Source: Planctomycetota bacterium (GTDB taxonomy: Bacteria > Planctomycetota > SZUA-567 > H5-PLA8). Taken from it: 64,000 bases of DNA. Made by a program: the position numbers and the translations under genes. The notes beneath the pieces are model-generated. The model worked only from the letters and a program-made list of their open reading frames with translations. It made no database searches and was not told the origin of the DNA. This document shows, one piece after another, positions 44,132 through 53,369 of this stretch. Numbering within the stretch: the stretch's first letter is position 1; every line of letters starts with the position of its first letter. The stretch lies in assembly GCA_027493525.1 (NCBI GenBank), contig JAOSKN010000002.1:1831326-1895325 (forward strand), given 5' to 3'.

Positions 44132-47100
44132 CTACTCCTGGACCACTTCGAGGCCGCAGAGGACGGGCGGGGCCTTGGCGCCGGGCGCGGGGACGAACTC
44201 GAGCTTCAGCGTGCCGGCGAGCGGGACGCCCTTGAACTCCTTGACCAGCCCGCGCCAGGGCGCGCCGGCTTCCTTGGCCGGATCGAAGCGCTCGAGCACG
44301 CGCTGCCCCTGGAGGGCGACGTCGAAGACGCGCTCGCCCGGCCCGCGGGCTTCGGGCTCGACGAAGTGGAGCCTGACGGTGTGCGGGGCGGACTTGCGTT
44401 CGGCGGGGCCGGCGTCCTTTTCGTCGAGTTCCACGACCAAGCGGGGCGCGGAATCTTCCTCGTAGTCGAAGGCGCGGGCGACGCGCTTGCCCGTGCCGGT
44501 GACGAGGAAGGCGACCGCGCCATCCTTCTCCCAACCCGGGCGGGCAAGGATCTCGCGGAGCAGCGGGGCGAGATCGGGCGTGCGCTGGTCGACGCCGGCC
44601 AGATCTTCTTCCTTCCATGGCGCGGGGGACCAGGCGACCTGGGCCTTGGTGCGCGGGAGCGCGGAGAGGCTCTTGGAATCGGCCTTGAAGCGCGGGGCGT
44701 TGTCGGCGGCGTGGGCCTGGATGAGCAGCTCGCACGGCGCGGCCGAGACCTCATCGACCTCGAACTGGATCCAGGCCCTGGCGATGGCCTGTTCGCGCGC
44801 GAGGGGCAGGTGGGTGAAGCGCAGGGCGACGACCTGAGAGCCGGCCTCCTCGACCAGTTCCAGGTCGCTGCTGTTGAAGACGACCTTGCCGTCGGGGGCC
44901 TCTTCGGCGTCGTCCTTGCTGTGCCCGACGAGGATGCCGTCCTTGAGGGACAGCCCTTCGCGGCTGGCGAGTTCGACTTCGAGTCCGCGCAGGCCGGCGA
45001 CGCCGGAGGCGGCGATCCAGGGTTCGCCGGCGCCGCCCAGCTCCATGGCGTGGCGGCGGAAGTAGGCGAGGTTCTCGCCCTCGAGCTTCACCGGCGGATC
45101 GGGGGAGCGCCCGCCGACGCTGGGGTAGTCCAGGAAGAGGGTGCCGTTCTCGGCGAGGCGGTCGCCGGGGGCGCCGAGGTTGAGCCCCAGGCGGCGCAGG
45201 GGCGTGCCGGGCGGCGCGCCGTCGCCCAGCTTCGAGTAGGTCCACATTTCCAGCTCGGGCATGTGGATCAGCGCGAGCGAAGTCTGGTTCTGGTAGCCGC
45301 AGGAGCAGGTGCGGGTGTAGTCGGGCGCGTTGAGCACGCCGTCGGCGGCGATGAGGTTGGAGGTGCAGCCGCTCTTGAAGCCGCCGAAGTTGCCGGAGCC
45401 GCTGAGCCCCTGGAGGTCGAAGAAGCCGGCCGCGCCGGAGCGGAAGGTGAGCAGGTGCTCGCTGGCGATGGGCGTGTTGCAGCCGTACGTGCGCGTGAAG
45501 CGGAGGGGTTCCTTGAGGCCGGTCAGGGGATTGACGATGAGCCGGGGGCTGCCGTCGCGCAGGTCGAAGGCGCCGACGGAGGAGGTGTACGCGTTGGTGT
45601 TGGTGAGCAGCATCTCGCCGTGAAGGATGCACGGCCCGTTGTAGGCCAGGCCCAGTTCCTTCCAGGCCTCGCTGCCGTCCTTGCCGCGGTAGGCGACGAG
45701 GCCCTGCTTGGCTTCGTCGTTGAGGCGGTCGGAGGCGCGGGCGCCGGCCTGGATCAGGATGTCATGCTCCTCGCTGTAGCCGAGCCAGGAGCCGAAGACG
45801 TGCTCGGAGGACTCCCAGAGCATGGCGCCGGTCTTGAGGTCCACGGCGAGGACGCGGTAGGGCTCGGCGAGGTTCTCGCCCTTGCGCTTGAGCGTCGCTT
45901 CGATGCTGGGCGGGAGGCGGTCCAGGAGGTAGACGCGCCCGCCGCCGGCGACGATGCCGTTGTGGAGGAAACTGTGCTTCGCGGGGAGGCGCCAGAGGAC
46001 CTTGCCGTCGCGGCGGTCGAAGGCGGCGAGCCCCGCGCTGCCGGAGAGGTCGACGCTGTAGCGCCAGGTGTCGGGCTTGGCGGGGTCGCGGGTCTCGCCG
46101 GTGCGGCGGGAGTAATGCGCGAAGCCCGCGCCGCCCAGGAGCACGTCGCCGCTGACGCCGATGAAGCTCCATTCGGCGGGCTGGCCGTCGGCCCCCTGCA
46201 TGGGGATAAGCTTCTCATTCTTGCCGGTGACGGCGTCGAGCACATGGCAGCCATCGGGCGTGGCGACGTAGACCTTGTCGAGCGTGGCGACGAAATTGGT
46301 GCCGCGCGCGTTGGCGCCGGGGATGTGGGTCTGGTTATAGGCGGGCGAGAGCGGCGTGTCCTTGTGCGTATGGTCGAAGTAGATTCCTTCGACGCCGAGG
46401 TTTTCGAAGGTGGTCTGCCAGAGCACGCGCCCGGTGTAGACGTCGCGGGCATTCATGCGGTCCATGCCCTCGATGAAGAGCCGCCCGCCGACGACCATGG
46501 GCGGCGGACCATGCCCGTGGCGGGGCAGGACGTCCAGGTTGGAACTCCCGCCGAACCAGAGCAGGCCCAGGGGCAGCTTCACGAGGCGGTCGTCGGACTT
46601 CACGGTGTTGGCGAGGTTGCCGTATTGGTGGGTCCACGGGGCGGCGCCGGGGAGCGGGCCTTCGCGGACGAGCAGCAGGCCGCCGGAGGCCTCGCGGAGT
46701 TTCGCCTGCGGAAGCCGCCCGGCGGCGACGGCCTCCTCCAGGGCCTTGCGCGGGGCCTCGGGGAGGGGCGCCCAGAGCGCGCCGCCGTAGGGCCGGACGG
46801 AACGCCAGCAGGCCTCCAGAAAGTCCGGCTCGGCCAGGCGCGGGGCGAGGGCGCGGCCGGCGCAGACGAGGTGCGCGAAGTACGCGGGCGCGCGGAACTC
46901 GACGGGGCCGGCGGCGTGGACGCTAATACGCTTTGCGTATAAGCCCATCCCGTCGTACCGGCGCCGCAGCGCCTCGGCGGCCTGCGCCTCGGGCTCGAGC
47001 GCTACGAGCCGCAGTTCGGAGGCCTGCAGCAGGCCGTCCAGGGCCTCCGCGCCGGCGCCGAGGCAGAGGGCGTAGCCTTTTTCGGCGCCCGCGACGGCGA

Positions 47101-48442
47101 CGACCTCGCGCGCGGCCTGGAGCGCGGCGGGAGCCGCTTCGAGGGCCCGGGGTTCCGGCTTCAGTTCGCGCGGCTCGCCGGCCTTCGCGCCGTAACAGAG
47201 GATGCGCCCGTCGCGGGTGACGGCGAGGAGGCGGCCGCCGGCGGCGAGCAGGCGCTGGACCTCGCCCTGGACCGGGAGCTGCCAGCCGACGGCCGGCGGC
47301 CCGGCGTCCTTGGGCAGGTCGAGGGCGGTGAGTTGCGCCGGGCCGGCGGCGATGAGCGAATGTCCGGCGAGGATCAGGTCGCCGGAGGCGTCGACGGGGG
47401 CTTCCCAGAGGAGTTTCTTGTCCTTGGCGTCGTAAGCGCGCGTGACTTGGGCTTTTTCCTTGTCGGTGTCGGCGGTGTAGAGGACCGGCCCGGCGAGGAC
47501 GGGTTCGCTGCAGCGGAAGTCGACCTTCTTGCCCGCGACCAGTTCGAAGGCCTGCACGCCGCGGTAGCGGGTATGGACGTAGTATTCGTCTTCGCCGGCG
47601 CAGACGAAGGAGCCGCCGATGCCTTTGCCGCCCGCGGCGAGGTGGAAGTGCTTCTGGATGCCGGTGGCGCGGTCGAAGACGGCGGGGATCGAGCGCCCGC
47701 CGGGGACGACGAGGAACTTTTCGGTGGCGGCGAGCGCGCCCTGGGGCGCGACGCCGGCGAAAGATGGGGCGTTGTGCGGCTGTTTCATCCACGTGGAGCC
47801 GGCGCCGTCGTTGATCCAGACGGTCGCGCCGGTCTTCGCGTCGAGGGCGTGGAAGAAGGTGCCCATGAAGGGCCAGATGCTGGCGGCGAAGTAGACGACG
47901 CCGTCGCGGACGACGGGTCCGCCGCGGGCGGGCCAGGAGGAGATGACGCGGGTGTTGCCGAGAACTTTGCGTTCGCTGGGGCCGCCGCGGCGCTTCCAGA
48001 CCAGCTTGCCGTCGGCGGCGGAGAGCGCGTAGAGGCAGCCGTCGTCGCTGGCGGCGAAGGCGAGCCCCTCCCAGACGGCCGGGGGCAGGCGCACCGGCCC
48101 GTCGGCATAGAAGCGCCAGGCCTCGGCGCCGGTCTCGAGGTCGTAGGCGCGCACCTGGTCGGCGTCGTTCAAGCCCACGAAGAGGCGCCCGCCGGCGGCG
48201 ACGGGTTCGAGGACGGCGTCGTAGGGCATCATGTCGCGATTGAGCGGGTCGTCCCAGACCGGCTCGCGCGCGCCGAGGTGGAGCGTCCACTGCAGGTGCA
48301 GGGGGCGGGGGAGCGACGCAGGGGTGGCGGCGGAGCGCGCCGCGTCGCAGCGCCACTGCGGCCAGTCTTCGGCGCGCGGCGACGCGAGCGAGGCCAAGGC
48401 GATCGGGAGGAAGTACGCCAGGATGCGGCGCGAGCGGGTCAT
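44132..48442 (-). CDS. Giant PQQ-like beta-propeller protein with Rossmann-like insert and malectin-like end
   Basis: 1436 residues. A signal sequence (MTRSRRILAYFLPIALASLA) leads into DWPQWRCDAARSA. Propeller-type repeats (for instance DDGCLYALSAADGKLVWKRR) fill about 25-430. A segment at about 440-600 (EVVAVAGAEKGYALCLGAGA onward) looks like a partial SAM-methyltransferase Rossmann fold of doubtful activity. A second propeller part covers about 610-1130 (GKVLWRLPAKHSFLHNG). A beta-sandwich (about 1150-1330) and a malectin-like end (VRLHFVEPEARGPGERVFDV) follow. Probably a periplasmic or outer-surface binding protein, perhaps for carbohydrate; enzymatic PQQ use is not supported. Similar multi-domain proteins occur in planctomycetes. 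Confidence 0.85.
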   Translation of the reverse strand: MTRSRRILAYFLPIALASLASPRAEDWPQWRCDAARSAATPASLPRPLHLQWTLHLGAREPVWDDPLNRDMMPYDAVLEPVAAGGRLFVGLNDADQVRAYDLETGAEAWRFYADGPVRLPPAVWEGLAFAASDDGCLYALSAADGKLVWKRRGGPSERKVLGNTRVISSWPARGGPVVRDGVVYFAASIWPFMGTFFHALDAKTGATVWINDGAGSTWMKQPHNAPSFAGVAPQGALAATEKFLVVPGGRSIPAVFDRATGIQKHFHLAAGGKGIGGSFVCAGEDEYYVHTRYRGVQAFELVAGKKVDFRCSEPVLAGPVLYTADTDKEKAQVTRAYDAKDKKLLWEAPVDASGDLILAGHSLIAAGPAQLTALDLPKDAGPPAVGWQLPVQGEVQRLLAAGGRLLAVTRDGRILCYGAKAGEPRELKPEPRALEAAPAALQAAREVVAVAGAEKGYALCLGAGAEALDGLLQASELRLVALEPEAQAAEALRRRYDGMGLYAKRISVHAAGPVEFRAPAYFAHLVCAGRALAPRLAEPDFLEACWRSVRPYGGALWAPLPEAPRKALEEAVAAGRLPQAKLREASGGLLLVREGPLPGAAPWTHQYGNLANTVKSDDRLVKLPLGLLWFGGSSNLDVLPRHGHGPPPMVVGGRLFIEGMDRMNARDVYTGRVLWQTTFENLGVEGIYFDHTHKDTPLSPAYNQTHIPGANARGTNFVATLDKVYVATPDGCHVLDAVTGKNEKLIPMQGADGQPAEWSFIGVSGDVLLGGAGFAHYSRRTGETRDPAKPDTWRYSVDLSGSAGLAAFDRRDGKVLWRLPAKHSFLHNGIVAGGGRVYLLDRLPPSIEATLKRKGENLAEPYRVLAVDLKTGAMLWESSEHVFGSWLGYSEEHDILIQAGARASDRLNDEAKQGLVAYRGKDGSEAWKELGLAYNGPCILHGEMLLTNTNAYTSSVGAFDLRDGSPRLIVNPLTGLKEPLRFTRTYGCNTPIASEHLLTFRSGAAGFFDLQGLSGSGNFGGFKSGCTSNLIAADGVLNAPDYTRTCSCGYQNQTSLALIHMPELEMWTYSKLGDGAPPGTPLRRLGLNLGAPGDRLAENGTLFLDYPSVGGRSPDPPVKLEGENLAYFRRHAMELGGAGEPWIAASGVAGLRGLEVELASREGLSLKDGILVGHSKDDAEEAPDGKVVFNSSDLELVEEAGSQVVALRFTHLPLAREQAIARAWIQFEVDEVSAAPCELLIQAHAADNAPRFKADSKSLSALPRTKAQVAWSPAPWKEEDLAGVDQRTPDLAPLLREILARPGWEKDGAVAFLVTGTGKRVARAFDYEEDSAPRLVVELDEKDAGPAERKSAPHTVRLHFVEPEARGPGERVFDVALQGQRVLERFDPAKEAGAPWRGLVKEFKGVPLAGTLKLEFVPAPGAKAPPVLCGLEVVQE

Positions 48443-48556
48443 GGGCGGTTCTCGGATGGAGCCAGGCCGGCAAAGGCCGGAGCTAGGGAAGCATTATAGT
48501 CCAAAACCGGTCCGGCGACGAGGCGCGTCCGTGCGATTCCGGCGTCCCGCGGGACT

Positions 48557-48724
48557 CCGTACCGCGCCGCAGAAGTTCCTGACCCAATGCTGGGGCCTTT
48601 TGCCCCGGCTCTTCGTTGCGCCTCGGTCACAGATCTTCGTCCCGATATGCTCCCTCGGCGCGCCTCGATCCGGAACAAAATGCCCGGCGCATTGGGCCAG
48701 TTACTTCCGCGGCGCGGTACTCAG
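48557..48724. repeat. MITE-like inverted repeat, copy 1
   Basis: A 168-bp imperfect palindrome. The left arm begins GTACCGCGCCGC, then AAGTTCCTGACCCAATGC (48572-48589); the right arm ends with its complement, GCATTGGGCCAGTTACTT then CCGCGGCGCGGTAC (about 48690-48720). Inner halves also pair (GGCCTTTTGCCCCGG with CCGGAACAAAATGCCC), so nearly the whole unit can fold. No coding capacity. The right end abuts the stop codon of the methyltransferase gene. A second copy starts at 50587. Confidence 0.85.
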
Positions 48725-49751
48725 GGCGTTCCGGGTTTACGGGCCAGCAGGAGCATCAGGTCGCCGCGCGGGGCGGCGGCGCGCCGTTCGAGCCAGCGTT
48801 CGATGTCCGCGTCGGCGGTTGGGAGTTCGGGGTCGAGGGCGCCGAGGCGCCGGGCGCGCTCGAGGCAGACCTTATAAAGCGAACGCGAGGCGCGGTGCCG
48901 GACGGACTCGACCTGAAACCCGGCGCGCTCGGCCATGCCGCGGAGGGTGGCCTCGGTGGGCAGGAGCCAGTGCTCGGGAATGGCATACTGCGACCAGGCC
49001 GCGCCGAAGGTCTCGCGGAGCGCGCTGTCGAAGTTGGGCACGTCGATGAGCAGCGCGCCGCCGGGGGCCAGGATGCGGTGGACCTCGCGGAGGAGTTCCA
49101 CCGGCGCGGGGACGTGTTCGAGGACGAAGAGGAGGGTGACGGCGTCGAAGGAAGCGCCGGGAAAGCGCTGGTCGTGCAGGTAGCCGGCGCGGACGTCCAG
49201 GGCGTGGTATTCGCGAGCCTGCGCGGCGGCCTGCGCGTCGGTCTCGACGCCGGTCACGCGCCAGCCGAGGTGGGTGTACTTGACGACCTTGTCGCCGGCG
49301 CCGCTGCCGACATCGAGGAGGCGGCCCAGCCCGCTGCCGGCCCAGGGTACGCACATATGCCCGTGCTCGGCGGCGTACTTCTTCCAGCGCCCGGCCCAGA
49401 GGGCGCGCAGGAGCGCTCGGAGCGGCGCGGGAACCGGCGGGGGTAGTCCTGGAAGACGCGGTGGAGCAGGCGGCGCGAATAGCTGCGCAGGCCGGGGGCC
49501 TTGCGGCCGCGGGCATGGTGTTTCCCGTAGTCCTCAAGGTAGACCTCGTCGAGGTTGAGCGGGCGGGGGTCGAGGAAGACGAGGGCGCAGGCGCGGCAGC
49601 GGGAGAAGGAGAAGCGCTGGGGGCTGTTGAGGTCGTGGAAGCCTTGGAGTCCCGCGACGGCGGTTTCCTTTTCCTGGGCGCCGCAGGCAGGGCAGGGAAC
49701 GGCCCGGACGGCGAGCTCCTGCGCGGCCTGGGGCGGAACGGGCGCGGGCAT
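48721..49751 (-). pseudogene. Zinc-ribbon/SAM methyltransferase, one frameshift
   Basis: The 5' frame (from 49751) starts MPAPVPPQAAQELAVRAVPC with two CxxC pairs (CPAC near 20, CRAC near 52), a zinc ribbon common before class I methyltransferases. The frame then breaks at a run of five G on + (49439-49443); one more base gives DYPPPVPAPLRALLRALW and rejoins the frame with motif I (RLLDVGSGAGDKV), FDAVTLLFVLEHV and PGGALLIDVPNFDSA, ending at 48721. The repaired length is about 343 residues. The type fits methyltransferases acting on sugars or polyketide-like products. The missing base may be a sequencing error. The next gene is a PPTase. Confidence 0.8.
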
Positions 49752-49760
49752 GCCGGCACT

Positions 49761-50545
49761 CTATCCGATGCCGCGGGCGCGGAAAGCGCCGCGGGGCAGG
49801 CGGCAGGTTCGGAACGCGCAGGGTGGGCCTTCCACGACCGCGGCGCCGAGGTAGCCGGGGGCGGGCTCGAAGGCGGCGAGGCTCCAGCGGCGCGCCTCGT
49901 CCGGGTCGTCGCGCGTGGCCAGCAGGCGCGGCTCCTCGCCGGGCTTGAGGGCGACGTCGAAGGAGCCAAGGTTGCGCAGCAGACCCAGCCCGAGGGCCTT
50001 GATGAAGGCCTCCTTACGGGTCCAGCCGTTGAGGAAGGCGCGGTCGCGGTCCGGCGGCGGCGCTTCGCGGAAGGCCTCGACCTCGCGCGGGGAAAAGTAG
50101 CGCGCGACGATGCGCTCGGCCTCGGGCATGGCGCGGAGGGGTTCCACGTCGACGCCGACTTCGCGGGCTCGCGCGAAGGCAAGCAAGACCGCCTGCCCCG
50201 AGTGGGCGTAGTTGAAGCGCAGGTCCTGCGGCGCGGCCCGGAGCGCGGGCTTGCCGTGGGCGCCGGGCTGGAAGCTAAGGGAGGCCGGGGCGCGGCCCAG
50301 CATCGATGCCAGGGCCCAGCGCGCGACGCCGCGCGCGGTGATGCTGCGCGCTCGGTCGGCTTCGAAATGGTAGCGCTCGGCGCGCGCCGTTTCCTCGGGG
50401 GACAGGAGCGCGCGGAGCGGCGCGAGGTCGGCCGGATCCTCGGCGACCTCCGCGTGGAGCAGGACGACCTCGCCCGGCGCGGGGGCTCGAGGGCGGACGG
50501 CGCGGGGGGCCAGGGGCCGTCGGGGATGGCCGGCGCAGGGTTCAT
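49761..50545 (-). CDS. 4'-phosphopantetheinyl transferase (Sfp type), probable frameshift near the start
   Basis: Transfers phosphopantetheine from CoA to carrier proteins. Motifs are RFNYAHSGQAVLLAFA, VGVDVEPLR (metal Asp and Glu) and FLNGWTRKEAFIKALGLGL. The conserved frame has no ATG or GTG of its own. The only good start, ATG at 50545 (MNPAPAIPDGPWPPAPSALE), is in another frame and joins if one base is added in the five-G run at 50481-50485, giving PPAPGEVVLLHAEV. The repaired length is about 262 residues. No carrier protein, PKS or NRPS gene is in the window. Confidence 0.8.
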
Positions 50546-50586
50546 GGTCCGGGGCGTATTGTTCACGGTTACCCGGCTCAACACAA

Positions 50587-50752
50587 CTGAGTACCGCGCC
50601 GCGGAAGTTCCTGACCCACGGCTGGGGTCTTTTGCCCCGGCTCTTCGTTGCGTCTCGGTCACAGATCTCGTCCCGATATGCTCCCTCGGCGCGCCTCGAT
50701 CCGGGCCAAAATACCCGGCGCATTGGGTCAGTTGCTTCCGCGCTGCGGGCGC
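50587..50752. repeat. MITE-like inverted repeat, copy 2
   Basis: Same orientation as copy 1 and more than 85 % identical by eye over 160 bases, with a one-base gap in CAGATCT and several substitutions. The left end CTGAGTACCGCGCCGCGGAA is better preserved than the right, where homology stops after TTGCTTCCGCGCTGCGG. It lies upstream of the FkbM-like gene. Copies 1 and 2 bracket the methyltransferase and PPTase genes. Confidence 0.85.
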
Positions 50753-50866
50753 TGGCCAAGGCCTGTGGCTTTCCAGGTCGACGGCGGCCGCTTTGGTCTT
50801 GCAGGTTCAGGCGCGGCATGCCAAAAGAGAGCTTCGCGGCGACCACGGCGAGGCCAGAATCCGCAC

Positions 50867-51715
50867 ATGTTCGAGCAGCTTTTCAACAAGGACGCGGCGC
50901 GCGAGCTGTCCAAGCGGCTGGCGCGAATCGAGAAGCAGCAGCGCATGATCCTGCGGATGCTGCAGCAGCAGCGTTGGGCGAGTTCGGACCTGTACGCGAG
51001 CGAGGCGGACCGGCAGGCGTACGGCGTGCACAGCCAGGGCGGCGAGGACGGGCTGCTGCTGCACCTGCTGAGCGCGGTGGGCGCGCCGCGGAAGAGCTTC
51101 GTGGAGATCGGCATCCAGGACGGGCTGGAGTGCAATACGGCCAACCTGGCGTTCCACTTCGGCTGGCGGGGGGTGATGTTCGAGGGCGGGGAAGCATACG
51201 CTCGGGCGGCGCGGAAGAACCTGTCCCGCTGCCGCGGCGTGCGGGTGAAGCAGGCCTTCGTGACCGCCGAGAACGTCAACGCGCTCTTCGACGAGACGGG
51301 GGCCGACCGCGAAGCGGACGTCTTCAGCCTGGACATCGACGGGAACGATTACTGGATCTGGAAGGCGCTGGAGGATTTCCGGCCGCGGGTGGCGGTGGTG
51401 GAGTACAACCCCTTCTTCGGCGCGGAGGCGGCGGTATCGATCCCCTACGATCCGGGGTTCGTGTACCGCAGCGACCGCCCGCGGGGCTATTTCGGGGCTT
51501 CGTTGCAGGCCTTCGTCAAGTTGGGCGCGTCGAAGGGTTACGCGCTGGCGGGCGGTTCGAGCCAGGTCAGCAACGCGTTCTTCGTGCGCCGCGAACTGCT
51601 CAAGGAGCCGCTGCGCGAAGTCGAGGCGGGCGCGGTGTTCCTGCCGAGCCACCGGCGGCACGAGACGCCCGAGTTGATGGACGCCCTGGCGCGGCTGCCC
51701 CGCGTCGAGGTCTGA
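50867..51715 (+). CDS. FkbM-like SAM-methyltransferase-fold protein
   Basis: 282 residues from the ATG at 50867. An N-terminal coiled coil (KRLARIEKQQRMILRMLQQQ) precedes a Rossmann-like fold: KSFVEIGIQDGLECNTANLA in the place of motif I, GVMFEGGEAYARAARKNLS for the acidic motif II, FSLDIDGNDYWIWKAL, and VAVVEYNPFFGAE. This layout is typical of FkbM-family-like proteins found in glycan and surface-structure loci. Methyl acceptor unknown. The ribosome binding site is weak, and the MITE copy lies 115 bases upstream. Confidence 0.7.
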   Translation: MFEQLFNKDAARELSKRLARIEKQQRMILRMLQQQRWASSDLYASEADRQAYGVHSQGGEDGLLLHLLSAVGAPRKSFVEIGIQDGLECNTANLAFHFGWRGVMFEGGEAYARAARKNLSRCRGVRVKQAFVTAENVNALFDETGADREADVFSLDIDGNDYWIWKALEDFRPRVAVVEYNPFFGAEAAVSIPYDPGFVYRSDRPRGYFGASLQAFVKLGASKGYALAGGSSQVSNAFFVRRELLKEPLREVEAGAVFLPSHRRHETPELMDALARLPRVEV

Positions 51716-51738
51716 AGCGCCGCGAAAGGATACGCCCC

Positions 51739-52662
51739 GTGCCGCGAGCCCAGGACTTGAAGCGTATCCGCGCGGCGCTCAGCGGCCCCATCGCCTCCGT
51801 GCGCACGCCCTTCAACCGGAACGGATCCATCGACTACGCGGGCGTGGGGCGGATGCTGGAGTTCACGTTCCGCGCGGGCGGCAAGGTCTGCCTGCTCACG
51901 GCCGGCGACAGCCATTTCACGTGCATGTCGGACGAGGAGATCGCGCGGCTCAACCGGTATTGCATCGAGCGGACGCGCGGGTGGGCGCTGACGGTGGCCT
52001 GCGACTGGGAGTTCGCGACGCCGCAGGCGCTGGCCTTCGCGCGGCGCTGCGCGAGCTGGGGCGCGGACCTCCTGATGGCGCGCCCGCCGGACTGGGCGGC
52101 CTCGGCGAGCGTGGAGGGGCTGGTGGCGCACTACGCGGCGCTCGGGAAGATCATGCCGCTGATGCTCGTGACGAACATCTTTCACGGGCGGCCGGAGCGC
52201 TTCAGCTTCGCGACGATCGAGGCGCTGCTGCGGCGGGTCCCGCGGATGCTGGCGGTGAAGGACGACTTGGGCGGGGACTTCGCGCGGAAGCTGTGCCTGG
52301 CCTCGCACGCGCGCTGGGCGGTCTTCTCCGGCGGCGGGCTGCGCAACCACCTCAACCTGCACCCCTACGGCTGCGACGGGTTCATGGACCGGCACATGAA
52401 CTTCGCGCCGCAGGTGAGCTTTCAATACTGGGATGCGGCGCGGCGCGGCGACCTGCCGGCGGCGCGGAAGGTGATCCGCGAGATCGAGCTGCCGCTGGAG
52501 GAGTTCATGGGCGGCTTCCCCGGCGGGCGCGACGCGGCGATCCACGGTCTGCTCGAGATCTACGGAATCGCCGGGCGCTGGCGGCGGAAGCCCTACCACA
52601 GCCTGAGCGGCCCGGAGTTGGCGAAGCTCAAGAGCTTCGTGAAGGGGATGGGGCTGCTCTGA
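51739..52662 (+). CDS. DHDPS/NAL family (DapA-like) aldolase homologue
   Basis: 307 residues from GTG at 51739, supported by AAGGA upstream. TIM-barrel class I aldolase family with GPIASVRTPFNRNGSIDY and the Schiff-base Lys in RMLAVKDDLGGDF. The usual GTTGE loop is LTAGDSHFTCM, and the catalytic Tyr (YNxP motif) is replaced in MLVTNIFHGRP, so the reaction must differ from dihydrodipicolinate synthesis. C-terminal FMGGFPGGRDAAIHGLLEI is typical of planctomycete paralogues. It follows the FkbM-like gene by 23 bases. Confidence 0.88.
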   Translation: MPRAQDLKRIRAALSGPIASVRTPFNRNGSIDYAGVGRMLEFTFRAGGKVCLLTAGDSHFTCMSDEEIARLNRYCIERTRGWALTVACDWEFATPQALAFARRCASWGADLLMARPPDWAASASVEGLVAHYAALGKIMPLMLVTNIFHGRPERFSFATIEALLRRVPRMLAVKDDLGGDFARKLCLASHARWAVFSGGGLRNHLNLHPYGCDGFMDRHMNFAPQVSFQYWDAARRGDLPAARKVIREIELPLEEFMGGFPGGRDAAIHGLLEIYGIAGRWRRKPYHSLSGPELAKLKSFVKGMGLL

Positions 52663-52697
52663 CGGCTCGCCAGGCCATCCCGGCCGCGTTCGACCGA

Positions 52698-53366
52698 TCA
52701 CTGCGCTTCGGCGTTTCCCGAGCCGCCTTGGGTGAGCTTGAGCGGCTGGCCGGCTTTCAACGGCGACCAGTTGTAATCGAAACCCGCGTCGGTGAGCGCG
52801 GTTCGCAGCTTCGTGAAACCGGCGACCGAGTCGTCGTAGACGATCAGGTGGACGAGCACCTGCTCGCGGGGCAAGGCCTTGAGCAGGGCGGGGAGGCCTT
52901 GCGGCGCTTCGAGCCACGCGGCGAGGGGCTCGCCGCGGCCGGGAAGCGGCGTCAGGGAGGCGGCGTTGGGGCTCTCGGCGACCTGGAAGTCCCGCGCGTT
53001 GTAGCCGTTCGCTCCGGGCAGGCGGGGCAGTCCGGCGCGGCCGGCGCTGAGCACGACGAAGAAGACGCCCTTCTCGACCTTGCGCAGGCGCGGGAGCCTC
53101 GCGTAGCGGATCTCGGCGCGCCTGGCGCGTTCCTGCTGGAGCGTGCTGACGGCGTCTTCGAGGCGCGCCTGCTCCTGCTCCAATTCCTTGAGCCGTTCTT
53201 CGGACGGCGCGCCGGGGTCATCGGGCGTGGCGGCGGCGTCGGTGCCCTTGGGGATCAGCAGGACCATGAAGGTGATGAAGATGATCCCGCCGAAGGCGTT
53301 ACACATCGTGTCGAGGAGCAGTTCGAGGCTCTCGCCGGCGTCGTCGGAGGAGCGGACACGTGCCAT
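52698..53366 (-). CDS. ExbD/MotB-like single-helix membrane protein 1
   Basis: 222 residues, last gene of a four-gene minus operon. One membrane helix near the N-terminus in ELLLDTMCNAFGGIIFITFM (14-33), with the Asp expected for proton-channel partners of ExbB. A coiled coil (EERLKELEQEQARLEDAVST) leads to a periplasmic domain with EQVLVHLIVYDDSVAGFTKL, ExbD-like in style. It lies three bases after the stop of the next gene. Confidence 0.8.
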   Translation of the reverse strand: MARVRSSDDAGESLELLLDTMCNAFGGIIFITFMVLLIPKGTDAAATPDDPGAPSEERLKELEQEQARLEDAVSTLQQERARRAEIRYARLPRLRKVEKGVFFVVLSAGRAGLPRLPGANGYNARDFQVAESPNAASLTPLPGRGEPLAAWLEAPQGLPALLKALPREQVLVHLIVYDDSVAGFTKLRTALTDAGFDYNWSPLKAGQPLKLTQGGSGNAEAQ

Positions 53367-53369
53367 GGG

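Noticed and set aside
48557..50752. Composite transposon
   Set aside because: No transposase in either repeat and no visible target duplication, so only a MITE-like bracket can be claimed.
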